NCBI GenBank assembly: GCA_003133425.1
Contig: PKXI01000389.1
Location: 1 to 18,142, forward strand
DNA: 18,142 nt
Direction: 5' to 3'
DNA from: Acidobacteriaceae bacterium
GTDB taxonomy: Bacteria; Acidobacteriota; Terriglobia; Terriglobales; Acidobacteriaceae
The translations under genes and the position numbers were made by a program. The notes beneath the pieces are model-generated. The model was not told the DNA's origin. It worked only from the letters and a program-made list of their open reading frames with translations, and did no database searches. Shown here piece after piece: positions 6,116-13,579 of this stretch (within the stretch, counting starts at the first letter, position 1; every line of letters begins with the position of its first letter).

Positions 6116-7657
6116 TTAGTGGACCATATTGATTGTGTCCTGGGTTACGGTGTCGAAGGTGGTGATCGCCTTGGAGTTTGCCTCAAAGGCGCGCTGCGCG
6201 ATGATCAGATTTGAGAACTCCGCCGAGATGTTGACGTTGGATTGCTCGAGCGAAGAGCCTTGAATTGTGGCCAGTCCATTTGTTCCTGAAATGCCGATGG
6301 ATGCCGCACCGCTGGCCAACGTGGTTGCGTAGTTGCCATTGCCCTGGAGCGCGAGTCCTTGAAGGTTGGTTACATTGGCCAGCGCCAGTTGGCCAATGGC
6401 CTGTGTTTGCCCATTCGAATAGGAAGCGGTTACGGTGCCGTCAGAGCCGATGGCGAAGCCCTGGTACGCGCCGCTGGCATAGCCGTTCTGCGTGGATGCC
6501 GAGGTCGAGGAAGTTGCAGCAACCTGGCTGATGGTTGGGGTATTGCCCGAGCCGAGGATATCCCAGGTCAGGTTCATTACTGCTGCGCCATCGGAGAGTC
6601 CGGCGAAGGAGATGCCGCTGACATTGGCAGCGGGGCTCACCAAATTCCCGCTCGAATCGAAGCTAAGAGATCCATTCGCACTGGCCGATGCCACCGGATC
6701 CTGGATTACGCTTCCTGAGGTCGAAATGTTTGCACCAACGATCGAGAGCTGGCCTCCCACTGACGAGACATTCACGCCGACGATCTGTGCTGCCGTTAAT
6801 GCGGCCTGGAGGTCTGTTACGTACTGGGCTACGGTTTCGGGGGGATTCGCGATCACCGTCGGCGCCGTGATCGTCGCCGTGCCGGTCGCGGTTGGCCCGG
6901 TAATCGTCAGGTTCGTCCCGGGGTCCACAGTGGCCGTTGTGCCGCCGCTTGATCCGAAGGTGTAGTTGATGGTGGTCGTCCCCAAAGCAGTGCTTGAATT
7001 GGCGCTCAGGGTGTCCGGCAGCGAGACGTTATACGACCATGCGTTGGTTCCTGTCTTGGTGTAAGTTACTGTGGCCTCGTAGCTGTTGCCCAGCGAGTCG
7101 AAGACCTGAACCTGGCCGGGCACGCTTGTGCCCACCTTGGCTGATGAATCGAGAGTGGCGTTCATCCCGAAGGTCGTCGTCGCCCGTGGCTGCTGGACCT
7201 GCCCGATAACCGGGATGCTGATTGGAGACAACGCGGCGACGGTGTTCACAACGCCGTTCACTGCCGGGTATCCCATTACGTCCAGACCGTCGTCAGTGAC
7301 CAGATTCCCGCTTTTGCTCTGCGTGAATGCCCCGTTGCGCGTGAGAAGGTTAATACCGCCGCCGTCGACGACAAAGAATCCGCTTCCGTTCAGCGCCACA
7401 TCCGAGGATGAGGTGCCGTTGGTGTTGAAAGACCCCTGCGAAAAATCGGTGACATTCGAGGCCACCCTCACGCCCCCGCCCACTTGGATGGCGTTGCCCG
7501 AACCTGTGGTGCCGATCTGCTGGTAGAAGAGATCGGAGAAGTTGGTGTTCTGTGCCTTGAAGGCCGTTGTATTCATGTTGGAAAGATTATTAGCGATCGT
7601 GTTCAGGGCCTTTGAATCTGCGTTGAGTCCGGAAAGCGGAATGTAGAAACTTGCCAT
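6116..7657 (-). CDS. flgE: Flagellar hook protein FlgE
   Basis: FlgE subunits polymerise into the curved hook joining rod and filament. The 513-residue product has the conserved N-terminal rod/hook motif (SGLNADSKALNTIANNLSNMNTTAFKAQ, residues 9-36) and the matching C-terminal helix (SLEQSNVNISAEFSNLIIAQRAFEANSKAITTFDTVTQDTINM), which pair to form the D0 domain. Between them lies an FlgE_D2-like region with TTTFGMNATLDSSA and VQVFDSLGNSYEATVTYTK, enlarged by a Thr/Ser/Gly-rich segment (about 225-420) that would be surface exposed. The protein is longer than the roughly 400 residues of enteric FlgE. ATG 7657 has AAGGAG seven to eight bases upstream. It is the last gene of the minus-strand flagellar run and probably shares the fliK promoter. 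Confidence 0.95.
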   Translation of the reverse strand: MASFYIPLSGLNADSKALNTIANNLSNMNTTAFKAQNTNFSDLFYQQIGTTGSGNAIQVGGGVRVASNVTDFSQGSFNTNGTSSSDVALNGSGFFVVDGGGINLLTRNGAFTQSKSGNLVTDDGLDVMGYPAVNGVVNTVAALSPISIPVIGQVQQPRATTTFGMNATLDSSAKVGTSVPGQVQVFDSLGNSYEATVTYTKTGTNAWSYNVSLPDTLSANSSTALGTTTINYTFGSSGGTTATVDPGTNLTITGPTATGTATITAPTVIANPPETVAQYVTDLQAALTAAQIVGVNVSSVGGQLSIVGANISTSGSVIQDPVASASANGSLSFDSSGNLVSPAANVSGISFAGLSDGAAVMNLTWDILGSGNTPTISQVAATSSTSASTQNGYASGAYQGFAIGSDGTVTASYSNGQTQAIGQLALANVTNLQGLALQGNGNYATTLASGAASIGISGTNGLATIQGSSLEQSNVNISAEFSNLIIAQRAFEANSKAITTFDTVTQDTINMVH

Positions 7658-7724
7658 CTTGAATCTCCTTTTGGTGCTAATTACGGTTGGTGCAGGCCAT
7701 TCCGGCCGGCTGGTAAACGAAGCT

Positions 7725-8345
7725 TTATTCCGCGACCGTCAGTCCACCGGCGATTGAGTGCGCTCGGGATTGCCCGCCCAGAGCTTGAGCCACGCTATGC
7801 GCCGCCGGGTTGGAATTTGGAACGCTGAGATTGCCGTGAGCGCGCTTGGCAGCGGAAGCGAAGGCCGCGAGATTGCCGGACACGTCCGCATTGGATGCGG
7901 CGGATTTGACTGCTGGGAGTGGACCTCCATTTTGTGCGCCTGCGCTGGCCTGCGCAGCTGTGCTGGTGGGGCTTGCTCCGTTCAAAGCTGACGTTGCTGC
8001 GGCGGTTTGGGCGGAACTGCCAGGCGTGCTTGGGCTCCCAAGCGACGTAGAAAGAGTCTGGTTGATGTTGATCAACTGCTCAAGGCTGTTCACGTTCACC
8101 AGTTGGTTGATGTATTCGTTGGGGTCGGTATTCGCCGTCGGGTCCTGATTCTGCATCTCGGTCACCAGCAAGGTAAGAAAGTCGTTGGCGGAGATCGTGG
8201 ACGAAGAGCTGTCTGAACTGGTGCTATTGCTGCTTGACCCTGCCGCCTCCGCAGCCGGGCTGGCCAAACGAGTTGCGGATGTGCCCGTCATTGCTTGCGC
8301 CGCCGTCATCGCGTGATTGAAGATTCCTGAAACTGCTGCCGCCAT
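7725..8345 (-). CDS. flgD: Flagellar hook-capping scaffold FlgD, short form
   Basis: FlgD forms the temporary cap under which FlgE assembles. The conserved N-terminal domain is clear at residues 52-98 (DFLTLLVTEMQNQDPTANT...EYINQLVNVNSLEQLININQTL). Beyond it, the remaining roughly 105 residues are an Ala/Ser/Gly/Asn-rich low-complexity tail, without the Ig-like and Tudor-like C-terminal domains of enteric FlgD. The start is ATG 8345, preceded by AGGAGG; upstream in-frame ATGs (8444, 8402) lack a ribosome site and would encode a basic, unconserved stretch. The gene follows fliK by 95 bases and precedes flgE by 67. Scaffold function is probable from the conserved domain and context. Confidence 0.88.
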   Translation of the reverse strand: MAAAVSGIFNHAMTAAQAMTGTSATRLASPAAEAAGSSSNSTSSDSSSSTISANDFLTLLVTEMQNQDPTANTDPNEYINQLVNVNSLEQLININQTLSTSLGSPSTPGSSAQTAAATSALNGASPTSTAAQASAGAQNGGPLPAVKSAASNADVSGNLAAFASAAKRAHGNLSVPNSNPAAHSVAQALGGQSRAHSIAGGLTVAE

Positions 8346-8440
8346 TTCTCCTCCTGCGTTGTTTTTCTTCGTGACTTTTGAGCCCCTTGCTCTCCAGGTC
8401 ATTGTTCGGTAAGGCTGCTTCTGTGCACCATTTTTGGACT

Positions 8441-10723
8441 TCATGCCATGACTGAGATGTGTGAGCCCTCGTTCCCTGTAAATCCGACAGCACGGCCCGA
8501 ATTGCCAGTAAGGCCGAGTATCTCCCGAGCCGCTGCGGTGGCGATCGCCGGAACAACAGGATGCGGGTTCGACTGGGATTCTGACGGGCTATTTTGCCCG
8601 CCGCCCTGGGTCATGCCCTGGTTCGTATCCTGATTCGCGTCCTGACCAGCACCTAGTCCCGATTCCCTGCCCTCAGGCGCTGCCAATGTCAACGTCGCGA
8701 CCGACGAGTGCTCTTCGGCAAGATATGCATTCAATCCAGCCATGTGCCCGCCCAGAGTTTGAGCAGCCTCAGCCGATCCTGGCATCAAGGTTGCGTGAAC
8801 TATGCCTCCGCTCGCTTCCGCGCGCACACCAACCCAGCCCAGAGTCGGGTCCTGAAAGCCTGCCTCTGCGCGCCGGGCCTCGGCATGAATCCAGCTTGGC
8901 GTCCCGGTAAGAGTGTCCGCATCGAGGGCTGCGAAAGTATCGTGTGCACTCGATCTGGTTGGAGCACTCGCCGGGCCGCCGACATCTCCGTCTGTCGCGC
9001 TCATTGCTCGATGTGTGCCGGCCGAATCACGGACCAGAGCGGATGCGTCCTGCAACAGGCCGTTGTTTTCAACCTTCAGGGAATGATTTCCAGACTCGGC
9101 CTGGCTGCCCGTTATTGCAAGGGGGGAACTCCGCGACACAACTTGTGATACCTTGCCTTCGCCAGTTGCTCCAGGCTTTACTGCTCCGGCGAGCGCTGCA
9201 TAGGAGTGAGAGGCATCAGCAATATCCGGATGGGACGATCTATCCGCTTGGTCGCTTGCAGTTGGTGGAGCGACGCGTTCCGATACCTGACCATCGGGTT
9301 GCGCCTGAGTCCGGTTCTGTTCCTGGGTGATTGCTTGTTGCGGCTGTGCCTCCTCAACACGTGCTCTGCCGGAGGATGAAACTTGCTCGCCGGCAGCAGT
9401 CGAATTGGCTGCAGCAGAATTCGGAACTCCGGCCTCATCGGGATTCAAATCCATGGCTCTCGTCCCTGGATGTGCCAGCAGGGTTCCTTCATGAGTGCGG
9501 CCCAATGGAGCAACTGCGTCCACATTGCGCGCTGCGATGGTCTGATGTGATGGATTGGATGAATTGGAGTTGGCCGAGCCACCAACCAATCCAACGGGCG
9601 CATTCATCTCCCCTTTTGCAGCTGTGAACTGGCTCAGCAACGGCGCGGAATCACCGGCTAAGCCGGCCGACCTTATTTCAGGCGCTTGTTGCGCCATGCG
9701 AACCGCAACCGGCCCTGGCGTCGGGTTGTTATCGGCCAAACCGGTCATCTCGACTTTGTTTGGCGCCGCCTGGGGTGGAAAGGAATTGGTATCGCCGGTT
9801 TCGGGGGTTCGATTTGCCTGATCGCCTGAAGCTGGCGCCAGGACACTTTTCACGGTGTTGCTTCCTGGTTGATTCTCAATCTGGTCCTGCACCTGACTGG
9901 GCGCCTGTTGAGGCGCAGAGGCTTGATCATCGATTCGGCCGGGCAATGCGGCTCGAGCGACCGCGTCGGCAACTGCACCAAGCGCCGTTGCCCCGGCAGC
10001 AACGGAAGTGATCGTCTCCGCGATGCCGGGACTCCGGTTTTGGGCGGCACTGCCTTCAGGCGCCGACAGGTTTCCGGGTGGGTTAGGAGTAAATGAATCC
10101 CAACTGTTGAATGGGCTTTGAGGAGTGGTGCCTGGGTGCGGAGCAGGCTGAACGGGCTCCTGAGGCTCGATGTGAGTTGCTGGAGTTCTGTTTGAGGCTG
10201 AATTTGCGCTTCCCTGTGGCGACAATATCAGCAGGCTGCTATCGAGCGACGCCACTGGCAACTCAGGTAAAGAACGGGTAGAAGCGGATTCTTTTCGGAT
10301 GCTCTTGGAGTGAGCTACCGGGTGCGCGCTGCCTAAATTCAGCGGATGAGGATTGCGTGGGCTCTTCACATCGCCCACTGTGTTCGCCGTCAGCAGTGGT
10401 TCGAGACTTGGGTGATTTTCCGCTGTCGCTGTACGGATCGACGGCGCAGCCGTATCGACCCGTTTTGCATCGATTGCTGATGGATTCTTTTCCGTTGCAT
10501 TCGCGTCGGCAGAATCCGCGGCAGCAACAAGGGAAGCGAATTGCGATTGCAAACTGGAACGAAAACTCTCTTCCGGGGGCCGGGAAGATGAGGGAACCTG
10601 CGCAAAAGCGGCGCGGGGCCAGTTTGCTCCGTCAGCCTCTCGATGCGCTTCTCCAAGGACCTGACTCGGACCCGCTTCTGCACGCCCTGGCGCCTCGATC
10701 CCGATTCCTATGGCAACGTTCAT
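8441..10723 (-). CDS. fliK: Flagellar hook-length control protein FliK
   Basis: FliK is secreted as a molecular ruler and switches export from hook to filament substrates. The 760-residue product is mostly a low-complexity Pro/Ala/Ser/Asn/Gln region suited to an extended ruler. The recognisable Flg_hook domain lies near 600-684, around LGWVGVRAEASGGIVHATLMPGSAEAAQTLGGHMAGLNAYLAEE. It is followed by a Gly/Gln/Asn-rich insert (DANQDTNQGMTQGGG) and a 35-residue tail. FliK sequences are poorly conserved, so position between fliJ and flgD strongly supports the call. No Shine-Dalgarno sequence precedes ATG 10723. A sigma-54 promoter predicted to start transcription about two bases upstream suggests a near-leaderless mRNA. 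The size is well above the roughly 400 residues of enteric FliK. Confidence 0.88.
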   Translation of the reverse strand: MNVAIGIGIEAPGRAEAGPSQVLGEAHREADGANWPRAAFAQVPSSSRPPEESFRSSLQSQFASLVAAADSADANATEKNPSAIDAKRVDTAAPSIRTATAENHPSLEPLLTANTVGDVKSPRNPHPLNLGSAHPVAHSKSIRKESASTRSLPELPVASLDSSLLILSPQGSANSASNRTPATHIEPQEPVQPAPHPGTTPQSPFNSWDSFTPNPPGNLSAPEGSAAQNRSPGIAETITSVAAGATALGAVADAVARAALPGRIDDQASAPQQAPSQVQDQIENQPGSNTVKSVLAPASGDQANRTPETGDTNSFPPQAAPNKVEMTGLADNNPTPGPVAVRMAQQAPEIRSAGLAGDSAPLLSQFTAAKGEMNAPVGLVGGSANSNSSNPSHQTIAARNVDAVAPLGRTHEGTLLAHPGTRAMDLNPDEAGVPNSAAANSTAAGEQVSSSGRARVEEAQPQQAITQEQNRTQAQPDGQVSERVAPPTASDQADRSSHPDIADASHSYAALAGAVKPGATGEGKVSQVVSRSSPLAITGSQAESGNHSLKVENNGLLQDASALVRDSAGTHRAMSATDGDVGGPASAPTRSSAHDTFAALDADTLTGTPSWIHAEARRAEAGFQDPTLGWVGVRAEASGGIVHATLMPGSAEAAQTLGGHMAGLNAYLAEEHSSVATLTLAAPEGRESGLGAGQDANQDTNQGMTQGGGQNSPSESQSNPHPVVPAIATAAAREILGLTGNSGRAVGFTGNEGSHISVMA

Positions 10724-10735
10724 GGGCTGAGTGAC

Positions 10736-10752
10736 TGCAGATCCCGTGCCAA
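10736..10752 (-). promoter_or_regulatory. Sigma-54 (-24/-12) promoter upstream of fliK
   Basis: Read on the minus strand the site is TTGGCACGGGATCTGCA. Against the consensus YTGGCACG-N4-TTGCW it matches everywhere except one base (C for the first T of the -12 element), with exact GG-to-GC spacing. It lies in the 118-nt fliJ-fliK gap. Predicted +1 is about 10725, two bases before the fliK ATG. Sigma-54 control of hook genes is well known in several bacteria, and a sigma-54 activator heads this gene cluster. Confidence 0.75.
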
Positions 10753-10780
10753 AGAAGTTGAGCGTGGGTTAAAGCATTGT

Positions 10781-10803
10781 CAGAAACGGGACCGTGTCTC
10801 CCG
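10781..10803 (-). terminator. Weak terminator-like hairpin after fliJ
   Basis: On the minus strand CGGGA (10803-10799) and TCCCG (10791-10787) can pair around a 7-nt loop, followed by TTTCTG (10786-10781). The stem is short and the T-run poor, so any termination would be partial. Its place between the fliJ stop and the sigma-54 site fits a boundary between transcription units. Confidence 0.3.
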
Positions 10804-10841
10804 AATCAGAACAGGCTCACCTCATTCGCGCGGATTCTCGC

Positions 10842-11354
10842 TCAAGTTTTGTTGGCCGCCCGGTGAGTTTCATCAGGAAGATCACTTGAGCACGCAGGCT
10901 TTGCGTAGTTCTGAGTATTTTTTGTGCCTTGCAGGCGGTTGAGGTACCAGTCGTCGAGTGCCTGCTGGCTGCGCCGGCCTGCGATGACGGCATCCTGAGC
11001 TTCGGTCTCATGGATGAGGGTCTCCGCCTGGCGGCGCTCGACCCGCTTGGCGAGAAACACCTCACGAGACGTGGTTACCTCCACTTCCGCGTCCGCAATT
11101 CTGGGCGCCAGGGCATCAGCGCGCCGCCTGGCCGCGCGAGTCTCTTCAAGGCCGGCCAATCGATCCGGCAATTCTCCACTTTGAGCGCTGGAGATGACAA
11201 GCCTCCGTCCGCTCCGCTCCCTTGTTCTTGTCGCTGTCAACGAATGTTCCAGGATTCCGAGTTCACCCACTGCCGACTCAAGCGCGAGGCGGCTCTGTTC
11301 TTCTTCAATTTCCAGGACGCGAAGGAGCCTGCGCAGAGCTCGCGAGACGGCCAT
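10842..11354 (-). CDS. fliJ: Flagellar export chaperone FliJ
   Basis: FliJ is a small coiled-coil protein that inserts into the FliI hexamer ring and links the ATPase to the export gate. The 170-residue product is almost entirely charged and helical (LRRLLRVLEIEEEQSRLALESA, then EETRAARRRADALAPRIADAEVEVTTSREVFLAKRVERRQAETLI), ending near DDWYLNRL and a short polar tail. Primary sequence is weakly conserved in this family, so the helical pattern, size and location directly after fliI carry the call. ATG 11354 lies 3 bases after the fliI stop with GAGGT upstream, implying coupled translation. It is followed by a gap of 118 bases before fliK. Confidence 0.88.
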   Translation of the reverse strand: MAVSRALRRLLRVLEIEEEQSRLALESAVGELGILEHSLTATRTRERSGRRLVISSAQSGELPDRLAGLEETRAARRRADALAPRIADAEVEVTTSREVFLAKRVERRQAETLIHETEAQDAVIAGRRSQQALDDWYLNRLQGTKNTQNYAKPACSSDLPDETHRAANKT

Positions 11355-11357
11355 GGA

Positions 11358-12671
11358 CTATACCTCGGCAGCAAGGGCTTTGAGCCGGTGAAGACAGTCG
11401 GCAAAACGTATCTGCTCGTGTGCGTCCTGGGTCATGAACGCGCGCATCGCTCCCCGAGCTTGTAATGCGCGATCGAGATCCGAATCAGAACCGGGCTTAT
11501 AGGCGCCGATTCGGACCAGGTCCTCGGAACGGGCATAGACGGCCATCAACCGGCGCAGGAGTGCTGCCTGTTCGCGGTGCTCAGGCCCAGCTACAGCCGG
11601 CATCAACCGGCTTATTGAATCCAGCACTTCGATCGGCGGATACCAGCCCTCGGCAGCCAACGAGCGGGACAGAACCACGTGGCCATCGAGGAGCGAGCGA
11701 ACTGCGTCCACGAGCGGGTCCTGCTGATCGTCGCCTTCCATCAGCACCGTGTAAAAGGCGGTGATGGAGCCGGTGCGGAACTGCCCGGTGCGCTCCACCA
11801 GGCGGGCCAGCCGGGCAAAAACCGACGGGGTATACCCTTTGGCTGTTGGCGGTTCGCCGGCTGCCAGGCCGATTTCACGAGCAGCCATGGCAAAGCGTGT
11901 GAGCGAGTCGAGCACCAAAAGCACATGTTTTCCCTGGGCCGCAAAGTACTCCGCTACCGTGGTGGCGGCCAGTGCCGCCCTCATCCGCAGCAGCGGCGAT
12001 TGGTCGGAGGTGGAAACTACCACGACAGAGCGCGCGCGGCCCTCTACACCTAGCGCATCTTCAAGAAACTCGCCGACCTCGCGACCGCGCTCTCCCACCA
12101 GCCCGACTACTGTTATGTCGGCCTCGGTGTTTCGAGTCATCATGCCGATCAAAGTACTCTTCCCCACTCCCGATCCGCCGAAGATGCCTACCCGCTGGCC
12201 CCGGCCGACGGTGAGAAGCGCGTCCAGAGCGCGGATGCCGGTTCCCAATGGCACCCGGATTGGCGCACGGTCCAACGGTGAACGCACTCGGCCATCCAGC
12301 GGCATTGGCAGTGAGACTGCCGGAGGTCCGCCTTCATCGATTGGCTCACCCAGCGCATTCAGAACCCTCCCTATCAGCGCCGGTCCAACCTCAATTTCGG
12401 GATGAACTCCCTGTGCATCCACCGGATCGCCAAAGCGAATCCCCTCCGTCGTCTCTACCGGCATTGAAAGTACATTCGAGCCCCTGAATCCGATAACCTC
12501 GGCCAGGTGAAGGTGCCCGAACTGGTCTTTGATCTCGCAGCATTCTCCGACCGAGGCCAACGGTCCCAACGACTCGATTGTCTGGCCAACCGACTCGAGG
12601 ACCTGTCCCCGCCAGCGCCAGGGCTGGCCGCGATCCAGGCGTGCGAAGTAACGGCCCAGTCGCGGCGTCAT
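11358..12671 (-). CDS. fliI: Flagellum-specific export ATPase FliI
   Basis: FliI is the cytoplasmic ATPase that energises and orders type III flagellar export. The 437-residue length is normal. An N-terminal beta-barrel region (about 1-95) is followed by the ATPase core with Walker A GGSGVGKST (165-173, K171), the catalytic-glutamate motif GLVGERGREV (E194), Walker B in HVLLVLDSLTRFA, and the family signature PSVFARLARLVERTG. The C-terminal domain has the GAYKPGSDSDLDRAL segment typical of FliI rather than of F-type ATP synthase subunits. ATG 12671 overlaps the fliH stop by 4 nt and the gene runs into fliJ with 3 bases between, so fliH-fliI-fliJ is a coupled trio encoding the ATPase complex. 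Confidence 0.97.
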   Translation of the reverse strand: MTPRLGRYFARLDRGQPWRWRGQVLESVGQTIESLGPLASVGECCEIKDQFGHLHLAEVIGFRGSNVLSMPVETTEGIRFGDPVDAQGVHPEIEVGPALIGRVLNALGEPIDEGGPPAVSLPMPLDGRVRSPLDRAPIRVPLGTGIRALDALLTVGRGQRVGIFGGSGVGKSTLIGMMTRNTEADITVVGLVGERGREVGEFLEDALGVEGRARSVVVVSTSDQSPLLRMRAALAATTVAEYFAAQGKHVLLVLDSLTRFAMAAREIGLAAGEPPTAKGYTPSVFARLARLVERTGQFRTGSITAFYTVLMEGDDQQDPLVDAVRSLLDGHVVLSRSLAAEGWYPPIEVLDSISRLMPAVAGPEHREQAALLRRLMAVYARSEDLVRIGAYKPGSDSDLDRALQARGAMRAFMTQDAHEQIRFADCLHRLKALAAEV

Positions 12672-13459
12672 GTGCGGCTCTCTCTGCCGGCTCTCGCACC
12701 CAAATCCGAATCGATGGGCGGCCCTGGTTTCGCGGCGCCGGCGCGGTCAAAGAATCCGCGTTCAATTTCGCCCAGCTGCGAGCGGATTCCCAGATCGACG
12801 GAGCCTAGGGAGGTCTCGATTACGCAGTCTCCCAAACGCATCCCTTCTCCGGCAATCACGGCGGGCTTCACGGCCAGGTTGGGCAGCAAGGCCATGGCAT
12901 CCGCCCACAGGTCGAGCTCTCCAGCCGGCACACGAAGGCGCACTTCGGTGGATCCGGAAAGCTGGCCCAGGGCCACACGTACAGCTCCAGTCAGCAGCAG
13001 CGGGTCCATCTGCGCCTCGCGGCGCAGGATGCGGGCCGCAACCGCAAGCGCCAGCTTGACGACCTCATGCTCGACCTCGTGCATGTACCGGTCGCGCTCC
13101 AGGGTGAAGCTTTCGACCCACTCCGCCACCTGACGCAGACGCTGCTCTTCGGAGGCTTTCTGCGCCGGAGCCAGGGCCTCGCGTTCCGTCTGGCGGCCTT
13201 CCTGCCGCCCGCGCTCGCGGCCGGCTTCGAAAGACCGGCGCGTCTCTTCGGCCAAGTGTTTTTCAAACTCAGCGTTCGCCGCTGTCGCTTTGAGTGCACC
13301 CGTGTGTTCGTGGCCGCGCTCTTCGCCCGGGTCGAATTCGGCTGCCTCCGCCCAGTTTAGAAATTCGTGCGTCGGAGGCGCGTCAGGGCTCGCCGGATAC
13401 TCGAACAACTGAATCCGCCCCGATCCGCAAGTTCTTTGCACCGCTCCTGCCAGTTCCAA
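12668..13459 (-). CDS. fliH: Flagellar export regulator/stator FliH
   Basis: FliH binds FliI, restrains its ATPase activity and tethers it to the C-ring. The 263-residue product has a variable N-terminus, a glycine-spaced helix (FEAGRERGRQEGRQ) like the GxxxG repeats of FliH, and the conserved C-terminal region (EHEVVKLALAVAARILRRE, then DPLLLTGAVRVALGQL, then GDCVIETSLGSVDLGIRSQLGEIERGFFD). I chose TTG 13459, the first usable start in the open frame, with AAAGGG seven bases upstream. The frame stays open another 25 codons upstream to a TAG at 13537-13535, and an in-frame ATG lies at 13552 beyond it, so the true N-terminus is uncertain. The stop overlaps fliI by 4 nt. Confidence 0.9.
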   Translation of the reverse strand: MELAGAVQRTCGSGRIQLFEYPASPDAPPTHEFLNWAEAAEFDPGEERGHEHTGALKATAANAEFEKHLAEETRRSFEAGRERGRQEGRQTEREALAPAQKASEEQRLRQVAEWVESFTLERDRYMHEVEHEVVKLALAVAARILRREAQMDPLLLTGAVRVALGQLSGSTEVRLRVPAGELDLWADAMALLPNLAVKPAVIAGEGMRLGDCVIETSLGSVDLGIRSQLGEIERGFFDRAGAAKPGPPIDSDLGARAGRESRT

Positions 13460-13579
13460 CGAATCCCTTTCCAGCTGCTGCGGATCCTTTTCTCGCAGCC
13501 AGCCTTCAGCGGCCCGTAATCGGTTTTGACTTATCTATCTGAGCGCCAACATTCAATGACCAGAAAACTCGGAAGCCGC

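Noticed and set aside
8346..8444. Longer FlgD from ATG 8444
   Set aside because: The added basic residues are not conserved in FlgD, the start has no ribosome site, and ATG 8345 has a strong AGGAGG.
10384..10734. Plus-strand and alternative minus-strand open frames over fliK
   Set aside because: Several long frames overlap fliK because of its biased composition; they are Arg/Pro/Leu-rich, lack start signals and show no domain.
12249..12264. Sigma-54-like TGGCAC-N5-TTGGC on the plus strand
   Set aside because: It lies antisense inside the fliI coding region, lacks the essential GC of the -12 element and no gene follows it.
11761..12405. 214-codon plus-strand open frame opposite fliI
   Set aside because: Fully antisense to a textbook FliI with all catalytic motifs; the Pro/Arg/Ser/Thr-rich product is a typical shadow of GC-rich coding DNA.
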